From Areca catechu (Eukaryota > Streptophyta > Magnoliopsida > Arecales > Arecaceae): a stretch of 64,000 bases of DNA. Every line of letters begins with the position of its first letter. Within the stretch, counting starts at the first letter, position 1. The translations under genes were made by a program, and so were the position numbers. This document shows positions 11,754 to 23,500 of the stretch, in pieces. Under the pieces are notes generated by a model. That model had not been told where the DNA came from, did no database searches, and saw only the letters and a program-made list of their open reading frames with translations. The stretch covers positions 21,173,815 to 21,237,814 of the forward strand of contig CM038040.1 in the NCBI GenBank assembly GCA_021397845.1, given 5' to 3'.

Positions 11754-12540
11754 GTATTATCTTTCCCCTGGAGGGCTGAGTTTGGCTGGTATAAGCAGGA
11801 TTAGACTAACTAATAAGCAGGTCTTGGCACTGCTGCAGGAATTAATAATAATTGGAACTGCCTTGTATTTGGATTTGATGTTGCACACTGATTTTGTGCT
11901 AATTAAAAGAGAAATAAAAGCATTGACAATCTGTTAACCTTTTTGTAGAATAGACTTGCCTCCTTTTGTGTCTACAACTTTCTTTTTCTGCTTTTGATTC
12001 TATTACTCTTGGCTATTCAATTTAAAGCTTTGATCTTAAAATTTGTGTTTCTTAGAATTGTGAAAGAAAGAAGCTAACCATCTTTGCTTCCACTTATTTG
12101 CAGTTAAGAACATATTTCACCTGCATGGTGCTACAATAGAACTAATATATCTATTCCTTATGTCAATTGTTTAGTTCAATAAGCCAACTTGTCTTTGTCA
12201 TTGTACATTTCTGCCTGACCTATGAATATTTCACACTTTCACCCAAAATTGTCATGTCTTGGTTAGTGGACACTCCCTAAACAAGGGAAAGCCCAAAACT
12301 GCATGAGGATGTTAGTAGTGAGGGTTTCCGAAATACTCCAGAATTTGGGCTTTTTGAAGTGTCTGACACTTGGATAATTTGGGACATTCCATGGTACTCC
12401 TTGACATTTCATAATTTGTATCATGAAATTAAGATGTCGTTACTGTTATTTTGAAGGTGTTGGATCCCGTTCTGGTTGATTGGCGGTATGAGTCGGAATA
12501 CTCGTACTGGACTGTTCTAGCCTGAACCAACATGAAAATG

Positions 12541-12751
12541 AGGGAACATGGGAGGAAAAGAGAGAGAGGGGGGAGGGAGGGGGAGAGAGGAGGGAGGGAG
12601 AGGGAGGTCGGCGGAGACACTGGCAGTGGCCATTGGAGGATCGTGGGGGCCCTCGAAGGGCTGCCAAGCCTTCACTTCCTTTGCGAGATTGTGGCTTAGC
12701 AAGAGAGCCAGAGAGAGTGGGGGATGGAAAGAAAAGGAGGGAGGGGAAGGT
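12541..12751. repeat. Purine-rich (G/A) low-complexity block
   Basis: Long GGGAGGGAG / GAGAGAGG runs are interrupted by a short mixed segment. A mirror pyrimidine block (CTCTCT/CCTCCCTCTC) lies at 13022-13192, so the two could pair in a transcript or form non-B DNA. They account for the overlapping pseudo-ORFs here. Confidence 0.7.
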
Positions 12752-13594
12752 GGTGGAGAGGTCGCTGACTGGTTGCCATGGTTGTCGCCGAAAACATGGC
12801 TTGCAGCTCCGCGGGCTTGAAACATGGGCGAGGTCTCCTATTTAATGCATTTTTTTAAAAAAAATGCGATGCACAGTGAAGTTAGCAATGGGTTTGCCGA
12901 TTTCACTTACTATTTATTATTGTTTAAAAAAATGTGATGAACAGGGGCAGTCGTCCTTGTTCCGTAGCCACAGCTCTGTGGGTCTTTTTTGCTGTTCGAT
13001 GGTCACAGTGGCCTTTGCACTGCCTTCCCTTGCTTTCAGTTCCCTCCCTCCCACACTCTCTCTCTATGTCTCTCTCGATTAGAGGCCTTAGCAGAGGATG
13101 CGGATCCTTGGAAGCCTCCGAGGCCCTCTGGTTGTGTCGTCCTCTCTTTCTCTTCCCTCCTCCCTCTCTCTTCCTCTCTTTTCCTCTCCCTCCGTTTGTC
13201 ATCAGTATTCTGATTCGAAAGGCCAAATTTCACTGGTTTGCCGCCGGTATAGCTTGGAATGCCTTGAATTGCCTGCTTCGGGCTGGTTAGGTGAACTGGT
13301 TATATGTCTACTTTTGGCATTTACATAAAGTTTGTCATGTGTGACCTGACATTTATCAAAGGTTTTATCAATTTATTAAAACTATTTTTTAGCTACTCCC
13401 ACCATTTATTCATTATTGTACACGTATTTACTCATATTTACACATATGTATATAAGGTACGGATGCATCCCCATCAGGTTTTTTAAAGGTACCATGTGTC
13501 CCAGTAAAACAGTATCTTATTTTGCATTTTTTAAATTCTATCCTTAAAATGATTGAAACTTAGGCAATGCTTGAATCATGTGAAAGCACTGAAG

Positions 13595-13807
13595 CAAGGA
13601 TTCAGGTCCCAGCGGGACATCCCACGGGACACCGGGACAGGGTATTATCCCATGTGTTGGGACAGGACATCCTGCCAGCATCCCAGTATCCCAATCGGGA
13701 CACCTTGGGACACTCTTGTCCCGAGTGTCAGGATGGGGCGGGACGCCGACGCGTCCCATTCCAAGAAAAAACTGGGACAGTCCTGTCCCACGGGATTTAA
13801 AACCTTG
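13595..13807 (+). mobile_element. CAAGG-end hAT-like MITE (copy with perfect 8-bp target duplication)
   Basis: The element runs from CAAGGATTCAGGTCCC to GGATTTAAAACCTTG. It is flanked on both sides by the identical octamer CACTGAAG (13587-13594 and 13808-13815), which defines the ends. The interior is dense in GGGACA/TGTCCC words and is partly self-complementary. Length 213 bp, no coding capacity. It is the reverse complement of the copy at 14050-14258. Confidence 0.85.
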
Positions 13808-14049
13808 CACTGAAGAGCAGCAAATCTGACCCAACAGTCAACTTGTATACCCTTACATTTGGCGAGGTTGTTAGCTGTCATTATTGATTTCCCACATGCT
13901 TATGTAAAGGTCATGCTGTTGCTCAGCAAATCTTCTTTGGTCTAACAATCATTTGCAGCTAATTTAACTTCTATACTCTAGAACTTGGAGTGTAGGATCT
14001 TCTACGGACAGAGTACGTAGGGGAGCGGTTAGTTTGGAGTATTACATAG

Positions 14050-14258
14050 CAAGATTTTAAATCCCGTGGGACAGGGCTGTCTCGGTTTTTTCCTGGGACG
14101 CGTCAGCATCCCGCCCCGTCCTGATACTCGGGACAGGGAATGTCCCAAGATGTCCTGATTGGGACATTGGGATGCTGGCGGGATGTCCTGTCCCGACACT
14201 TGGGATAATACCTTGTCCCGGTATCCCGTGGGATGTCCCGTCGGGACCTGAATCCTTG
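14050..14258 (-). mobile_element. CAAGG-end hAT-like MITE, inverted copy
   Basis: Starts CAAGATTTTAAATCCC and ends GGGACCTGAATCCTTG, the reverse order of the 13595 copy. The flanks TTACATAG (14042-14049) and GTACATAG (14259-14266) match at 7 of 8. Length 209 bp. With the 13595 copy it makes an inverted repeat with a 242-bp loop, about 230 bp before the start-codon exon. Confidence 0.82.
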
Positions 14259-14525
14259 GTACATAGATCGATGCAAAGAAAAATTTTGGAATATTATCTG
14301 AAGTTTGATATTTCTATGACTGAAGCTATATTCAACCTGCTTTTGTTATGCTGTTGTTATATTTAACATGTTAGTTAATCTATACTGACGTACACACTAC
14401 AACAAATATCTTAACTTGGTAGCACTTTAATTCACTGTTAAATTTACTTTGTTTAGTGTTTTATTGTGCTTTTATTTGTGATGCAGTTATATCTCTATAG
14501 CTTGCAAAGATATAGATTTGATGAC

Positions 14526-17500
14526 ATGGAGGAAAATATACCATCTCCTCTTATCTCGGATGGCTCTGTTCGTGGTATCAGTTTTAGTGCCGCAACTATT
14601 GAGGAAATTGTATGCATTGCCTCTTCCATGCTTTTTGCTTTGTGTTTCACACTTTCACTGGTTATATGTTTCTTTATTTGGTACATGGTGGATCTAGTGG
14701 AATCAATTTCTTAAGAGTTCCATTAGCTGGCCCTTTTTGTCTGTTTATATACTTTCTATTTGATTGCTTGCCTTGCTTCTTTTGGATATTGATACAGAAG
14801 TCTGTTAGTGCATCATGATCATGTTCAAAAGCAAGCAGAAATATGGCAGTGTTGTTTCTGTTTCCTTTTTATTGGGACTACTGCTTTCTATTGATAATAA
14901 ATAATGAGGAAATTTGATGCAAAACTAAGGGGCCATGAAGAACATGTTCTTTCTATGAGACATCAGAATGTTATTTAATCCAAAGACTAAAACAGGAGAA
15001 ATCTTTCCGGTTCACTCACAAAATTATGAGTAGGTCAGGAAAGCAAGACTATCAAAAGGGGGGAAATTAAAAAAAACAACCAGCAATGGATTATTAAAAA
15101 AAAAAAAAAAGACCATATTATCCAGGCCCCTAATTCAACCTGCTAAATGATTCCTCAGCTTAGACAACAAAAAGAATACAAATAATTTTTTTCAAGACAT
15201 TTTTCTTTCAAAAACCCCACTACACCAGAAGAGAATTGAGGTTCCATGTTGTCTAAGCTTCTTCTCCTTAAAATCTTGTATTCTATGCACGACTTAGCCA
15301 AAAAATAAGTCTTAATAAACCATGAACTTTCTGGCACACAAGCAAGTTCCCCCCAAGTTCATTTATTTTTGGCACACAAGCAATATCCCCACGTGCATTC
15401 ATCCTCCACCCAACAAAGTGCATGTTTTCCATTTTAAGCTATCATTTGCAAAACCACTGTGCACTTTTCCAAGACTGTCATCCAGATGGAATCTTAGAAG
15501 TTATGATGAACCTGCTTGTGTCATGCTTTCTCATGCTAGTAGGTTTTTAACTTTACAAGAAAGACATTTAAAAAAGGATCACAAAGAGTAAACATCTTTA
15601 GCATCCCATCTTCACTCTCTAATATCATTAACCCCATTACTGGTATGACTCTCAAGGTTCAAAAACTAGGTTTTGATATGGCCTATCAACTTTCAATTTC
15701 AATAATTTTGATAATTTCAATAGTTTTGGTATGAGTTTCAGTCATAAGATTATGCAAAAATAACATGCCAAGGAAGCCATGCATAATTTGATTATATTGT
15801 TGTTTGTAATGTCTGGATATCTCGTTTTGTTATTGTTAGGTTAAGAACATGAAACTATGTAAAGGGTATTAATATCCTTTGAAAACTAATGAGAATGTCA
15901 AAGAATTATTTTACATCTGGCTGTTTCATAATCATAACCACAACCATCTACCCTTGTCTTATTATTGTGGGTCAGCTTTAAGGATACTCGTTGCAAAGCA
16001 TTCCTATTTAGGACCATGGGCTACCTGTGATGTTTTTTCAAGCTTCTCCATATAACTGCTGCAGTTGTTTGATAACCAATTGCTTGTTAATTTATTAGAC
16101 ACATAAATGTAAGTAGTTAAAACAAAATCTACTAACATAAAATTGTACATGAATATGTACTTGATATGATGAATGCCATCATATCAAGCTCCAAGTACCT
16201 GCATATAACTGATAATCGATAAAATATGAAGAGAAGTCTACAATTAGGTATACCTCATCTAAATGCTTACAAGAGTCAAGCTAATGTTCTAGAAAATCTG
16301 AGCTCAGAAGTTGCAAATCCACTAGTCAGAACACTTCATCTTCTATGCAAAACCCACTTTTCCCCTTCCCCGCTTAAAAGAAATTTTTACAAATCCAAAA
16401 ATGTCTTTTATATTAGAATGGCTACCTTAGTCTTAAATTTGTTGAAAATGGACTTGCATTTGTTTCCTATCTTGAAAAAAAAAAAAAAAAAATTTAATCT
16501 AAACAAAATAATCAGTAATCCCTTTTTTAAGCCTCACTCCCCAGAAAAATAAGCCAGATTTGGCCTATTTAGCCAAATGCTTCAAGAAATGAAGAGATGG
16601 CCTTGAAATGGCATAAAATGCTAAACTAATGATGAGTAAATATATTGTCCATGCTCAGTTTGAGCAAGGTTCAGCTGAAATTGGCCAAAACCACCAAGAA
16701 CCTGCCAGGTTCAGCTGAAACCTGGATGAAACTTAGTTTTTGTAGGTTAGTTTTGTTCAGTTGTGCTAACAAATCTGTTTCAGTCAAAACTTTAAACCTT
16801 GGTGATCAAGGTTTTAAATCATGTGTGATGGAACTGTCCCGGATTTTTCATGGAACGGGATGCGCCGGCATCCCACCCCATCCCAACACTTGGGACAGAA
16901 AATTTTTCAAAGTATTTTAATTGGGATGCTGGTGGAACGTCCTGTCTCGATACATGAGATGGTATCTTGTTCCAATATCCTGCGGGACATCTTGTGGGGA
17001 CCTGAATCCTTGTTGGTAACTATGCGTGTCAAATTGAATATGGAATAAGCTTTGTCCAATTCACCCTCCATGCAAGTGTCTTTTAAAGACGAGCAATCAC
17101 CCTTAAAACATGCAATGCTAATTCTTATCAATGGCATTCTGGTTATATGCTGAGATATTCCAAATTGATTGCCCATTCAACATATATCTGTCACTCACTA
17201 AATTTCTTTACTTCTGACAACGCCTTCTTTGTTTCTTTTTACTGGCTGCAGATACATAAAATCTCACCTCTGTGGTACATTAGTCCCTTGATCACCTTCA
17301 GCCACAAAAGTGCAATCCCATTTATCTAAGTTCCATGGTTGTTTCTCCGGAAAGAATTAGCAATCTTCCTCAAGTATTATGTTCTTTTTCTTGACCTCTG
17401 ATGTAGAAGCCTTATCACAATCCACTATATTGTGACACTAACTTCAACCTTGCTGCCACAGAAGATTAAGCATAGTCACTTTTTTTATTCTTTGACATTT

Positions 17501-20500
17501 GAAATGAAAATAGACTCTTGAAATTAAGCAATATACATGACAGAGGCATGGACTAATCAAATATGGGCATGTATTGCATTGGAAGGTTACCCAGCACTTA
17601 TTAATAAGGCAATGTTCTGACCAAAGAAATAATTCTTTTCTTCTGAGACATCAATTATCTGTATACTCTTCCCCACCCAAAGATCCCAGTGATGATCTTT
17701 GGTTGGTGCCTTGGTGGCATCTTCATTGAGAACTCTGTATATGAAATTTGAAATCACTTGACCTAAAAACTCCGATAACTTGATCCATTAGCCAGCTCAG
17801 TTAAGTCCTAACTTATTCTTTAGCAAAGTTATCATAAAAAAGAAATCTTGAAACGTGAAGTCTACTTAAAACAGATCAAGATAAGGCATTTGTTCACCAA
17901 GGGATCAAGGCCAAATCACCAAAGAAGAGAGTTTGGCTAGCATTATGGAGATTAGAAACTAGAGCTATCTATATTTTAACCTGAAAACACTTCATGATGC
18001 TGTTCTCTTTTCTTACACAATCTGTTAAAGGCCTGATATTCATGCCATTCAATTGTTTCCATCTCTCCCTAAGCCACATCTGATGCAACACAAAGGATTA
18101 TTTCAGACTGGCATACACATTTCCAATTAATATGCAGACAGACCCAGCTTCCACTTTCAATGATCTGATAAACAACAAAATAGTCACACCATCAATGGTT
18201 GTACTTTGATTCTTTGGAATGTTATCAGGATATCACCAAAGTTCACCTTACATTTTTAGTCAAACTATTGAATTAAATAATGTATACAATTTGAATATCT
18301 AGTATGTCTGAGATTGTCACACTTTGTTGCTTCCTCTATTTGGAAATGAGAGCAAAGGTATTTGCATTCACAATTTTGAGGACAAACATCCTTGATAAGT
18401 TCACTAAATAGCTTCATCACTATGTCCTCGACAATATGTGTTGTTGATAAAAGGAAAAAGGAATGCATTTGGAGTGTGTGTTCTGCCTCTCTTTTAAAGG
18501 ATAGGTAATTTCTCCTATTACTTTTTTCCTTATCCTGTCATCCTCCCTAACACTATAATATCTATGAGATTCTTTGTCTCTGGGTCTGCTAGACCAGTTT
18601 TCTTAGTCTCAGAGCTTGTCAGAGGATCAATGATACTTTTGTGAACCTTTTTTTAAATAAAATCCAACAATGTTTTTTCCTGCTGGCCATTTTATTGAAG
18701 AATATACCACTCCTGCCACTGAGGCTTCAAGTTTTGTGTATTTTGCATGAACTGCTCGGTTTTCAGCATGATAAGTGCCATTCTACTAAAAGTTCCAAAA
18801 TTGTATGTTTAATATATAAACATAAATTCTCATGATTAGATCCTTTGTATATCATTAGAGTGTTACTTGAACAATATGTATAATTATGCATGCACTCAAA
18901 CACAAGCCAAACAATTAAAATAGCTTTGAAGTGCTGAAACATCTAAGTCACATGTTTTTTTTTAATTTAAGCACATAATATGCTATGATCTCTCAGACAT
19001 TTTTGGAAATACATAATATATTCTGTATCAACAATTTTAGTTTATTAAATATCAACCAAGAATATTCATACTTCTTCATGCCATTTTCTATTCTGACTTG
19101 CTGATGCAGTTCAATACAATGGACCAAACAATTATCAAGTAGTACCCATAACTAAAGGGATCCTAAATTGTTTTACTGATATGTTATCACTTAATTGCTC
19201 AATGGACCAAACAATGAAGATGTTTTTTTGTAATATGATGCCTTCTTTGTTTGGCAGCGTACATACGCCATAAATGACTGCCCTGTTTCTCATCCAAGCC
19301 AACTAACAAATCCTTTTCTTGGTTTGCCATTAGAATTTGGCAAATGTGAATCTTGTGGCACTGCTGAACCCGGAAAATGTGAAGGTTTGATATGTATCTG
19401 TTCTTTATTTTATAAATAATATGTGGTGCCAATAGGACAAAGCATCATTTGATAGCAATAACAGGTTTCAATCTTTTTCCAAATCAGGTCATTTTGGTTA
19501 CATTGAGTTGCCAGTACCAGTATATCATCCTTCTCATGTCAGCGAATTGAGACAAATTTTGAGTTTAGTGTGTTTAAAGTGCATGAGGATGAAGGGCAAG
19601 GTATCCAGAGTACATTAGAGCATCTTTTGGTTATTTATTTTGCTACCTATTTATGTATAATGATATGACAATTGTGATCCATGGAGGATCTGTTTAACTA
19701 GTTATTGATTTTCTGGTTAATACCTGTCATGCATGTCTTTCACCAAATCTAGATTCTTGTTGTAATGTCTGGTAGTTATGGTTGTACAAGGGAATATCTT
19801 CTTATGGTTGGCATCTTACTAAGACAAATTTCAATTGGCAAGATCATTTTAAAAGCATGATGATACTTGAAAGTGCAAAATTGTTGCAAATAGGTGGCTT
19901 CTACATGCGAAGGTAAAATTTATGCATCTGTTGATTTTTTAATATCTAATATATGTATGAACATTTTGTAAAAGATTTTAATGCGTATAATAACTGTTAG
20001 AAGGTGTGAACTAAAATAATCAACTAAATTTGTAGATCAGAAGACAATTGTCAGAGTTTAATTCTTGAAAGGAATCCAAGGATCAAGATTTCTGTGGCTC
20101 TTAATATCTTGGCTGCAGGCGGCCATATATTTTAACTTATAAATTCTCAGATTAGTGAAAACAGAACAAGATGATCATCACAAATAAATTTTAACTTTCA
20201 GGTGCTTATGTCATCATTTTGTTGGTTTCTGGAGGGTATAAAGTTGCAGGACCAGTTAGCTTGATATCAGCATTGTTCTGTCGTATAAATAGTTTACTTC
20301 AAAACTTTGTAAAAAAATGTTGTCATTTTCTTATTAGTTTGTAAAGAACTACATATTTCTCTCTTTGTTTTATTGCTGTGGTATGTGAAATCTTTTATTT
20401 ATCGTTTAATTGAACAGTCTTACAATGATCTTTATTTAGCACAAATTATTCTGGTTTTTTCTTGTTTTAAATGAAGCAGAAAACATACTTTCTAGTTCCA

Positions 20501-23500
20501 ATGTTATGAATAGATTCCTGCCCAAACATCAAGTTGTTGCACATAAAAGTTTTTGGAGCAATACAAGTATAGCAAGGGCTTTCTTGATCATAAGATTAGT
20601 TGGTTTGGTTCAACCTCTCCTTTTTAAATTGTTGGGTCTTGGCATGTCTTTCATCTAGTTCCATGACTCTTTTGCCCACCCTATACATTTATCTCACAAA
20701 TGTGCCACTTAGTGTGTAATGTCAAAGAAATAGCTTTCGAAGGTCATTTGTTTTATCCATTATCTCTTTTTTATACACATAGCAAGAAGTTCTTCATGCT
20801 CTTGTTTCTTTAGAGAAGGGCCTAGAAGTATTCCTTCTGGTGCTAGGATTGTTCTTTTCTAGATAAATTGGTGGAGACCTTGCAAAAATGACCCACTTTA
20901 TTTTGTCTTTTAGCAAATTATGGAAAGATTTATTTATTTATTTTTAAGGAATAACACATTGTTGAAATTTTGAGATGTTTTTTGTCCATGGCCCCTGTGC
21001 ATAAAACTCTAGCTGTATGTTTAAGCATTGTTGAACTTGAATGCATATTATCTTTACAGTGTGCATGTACATATTTCAATTCCGAATGCATATATTCCTT
21101 GGGTGCTAGATGCACGAATTTTTTTTTTTTTGTATTGAGTGATTAGGGTGTACTTGTGGGGCCAGAGACAAAAGCATCAGAACTTTCGAAACTGGGCCAT
21201 TCCTACAAAAAAGTAGCATGAACCTGCAAAAATGGAAATAAAATGGGTAGTTTGTGCAAAATTTCCTGAACTGTACCATATTATTATTTACAATGTTGAA
21301 ATTGGTATATATCAAAATGGCTAGATATGCAACACAATATGTACATATTCTAATGGTCTATAAGATGCCTAAGGGTTTTTTTTTTTTTTTTTTGCCCGGT
21401 TTGGGGGGTTTTTGTGGGGGGGGGGGGGGGGGGGGGATTGTAATATTTTCAATTGCTTCGTATTGATTATTGATCAGTTTTGAACAATGACGTAACCATA
21501 ATCATCAAGCTCTGACTGAACCATTTGCACTTAGTGAATCCTCAATTGTCAGTTCCAATGCATGACCACTTTGATATTATTGCAGGCTGTTCTATGTTGT
21601 TTCTCATAACTTATGCCCATTTTAGATTAGATTTTCTCCTCATCTACATAAATCCTCAAACAAAAATAAGAGTGCATCTCCTTATGAATTCCTACTTAGA
21701 AGTAAGATCTTTGTTCTGAATGCCCACACCATCTCAATAGGTCTCCATAACCTTGTCTTAATTTGGTACAACTCCTAGAATTCTAATATACTCACTCCTC
21801 ACTTAATTGTTCATAGTGTTGCCACACAACCATTTTGACATTTTCATTTTTGTTGCAGTTAACTTGTTTTTGGACCCTTTTTATTGCCCAACATTCTAAG
21901 ACATACAATAATGGAGTTCTTTCTGCCTTTTTTATCTTTAGATCACGAGTGTATACATTGGTTATTCAGCACATTGGAAAAACTCCAAGCTTCATCCATC
22001 CTGCTCTAGTTCTATTTTGTGTTCCTTCATTTATCTCTTAGTCTTGTTGTATCATAGGTCATAAATAATGAAATTAATGATTGTGAAATCCCTTTTCTGT
22101 CAATCTTGACTGTCATGGGGTCTCAGTTCCATATCTGTTCTTGTTAAAATTTCATTCCCTTTAGCCTTTTTATATTCTTATAATTAAAACCTTCTTTGCA
22201 AGGCTTTCCTCTAAAAAAATTACTTTAGTATTTAGTCTTTTCCTTTTCCTGTCATGAACACTATTATATGACAATAGCATATGCAATGAAACATCCTCTT
22301 TGAGCATCTCATCAATAGTTGGCATAAAAAAGGATAAGGACCTAGTTTTCATCCTTGATTTTAAGCCCATCGTGACTAGAAAAACACTTTATGGTAATGG
22401 TCCATAACTACTCTTAATGCTGGTCATTGTTCCCAGCATGCAGTCCTCAATAATTTCAACATATCGCATCTTTCCTTCTTAAAGCCCACAAAGTTATCTT
22501 TCTTGGAATTCTATCAGAAGCTTTTTCCAAGTGAACAATGACTTTAAACTCTTTCCTTTTTCTTTATACTTTTTCTATCAATTACCTGCATCCATTTTTG
22601 ATTATCCTATCATAAATTATAATCTATAAAATAAAACAATGTAGGTAGCTGACTGGTGATCCAAGGCCCTGCCAAAGACACCATGGGATCAAGGAATTTA
22701 AAATACCCAAAATTTCAGAAAACCGGAAAAAAATTGAAGAGTAACATAAATAGCAAAAGAAAGGGGCATCATTTTCTTTCTTGTTTGTAAAAAAAAAAAA
22801 AAATTAGTTTCTAATAGTAGTTGCCACTGCTGCTCGCAGCACATTCCTTGTGATTGTTGTTGGTTCTTGCAGTGGTGATAATTGTAATCCTAGCAATCTG
22901 CAAATGAGAAAAAGGAATATAGAGGAAAGAGCAAGATAAGAAGATGTGGAAAGAGAAAAGTTAAATAAGAAAACTACTGGCCATTTTGTGTTGCTATTGC
23001 TGGCTGTCTTTGTTGGATGATGTCATTACTGATTGCCTTCAAGTGCTTGTCTTGTACCCAACCTCTATCCTCCTCTTTCCCTTCTTTTTGTTTGGGGCTT
23101 AGGGCTTTCAATCGTCCCTCATTTGATTTGCTTCAAATGCTACCTGCTCCTCAGCCTTCTTTAAATATAATTTACTCTATTAGTCTAGCTGCTTGCTTAG
23201 GTTCCTAAGCTTTAGGCTGCGAGGGCATCTTGGCACATGCTTACTTGTCTAGTGATTGGGCTCCCTCACTAGGTCATATTGTCCATAGGTAAGGCAACTT
23301 GGTGGCCACCCTGCTTACAGTGGTGTTTGGCATCCAACCTGAACATTTCTTGAAACATTGGTTTTCAGCTATCCAACTTTATGTTTGACTCAGAATGAAC
23401 TTATGAGCAAGGATTTTGGACTTGTGCATGCGGCCCCCAAGTCAGTTGTACTGCACTGTACTCGTTGATTGCGGATATTGTAGAGGCTGGTATGCCTCAA

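Larger units (their letters stand above)
9991..14486 (+). other. Probable 5' UTR intron of NRPE1
   Basis: No coding exon is visible between the GC-rich 5' region and the acceptor at 14486. The stretch holds a nested MITE pair (11174-11753), a purine-rich block (12541-12751), a pyrimidine-rich block (13022-13192), and two inverted CAAGG MITEs (13595-13807 and 14050-14258). The short ORFs inside (for example 12446-13290 on both strands) are products of the G/A and C/T biased runs. The 5' border of the intron is inferred. Confidence 0.45.

Noticed and set aside
12446..13290. Overlapping ORFs on both strands of 60-118 codons
   Set aside because: They come from the purine- and pyrimidine-rich runs, which contain few stop codons.
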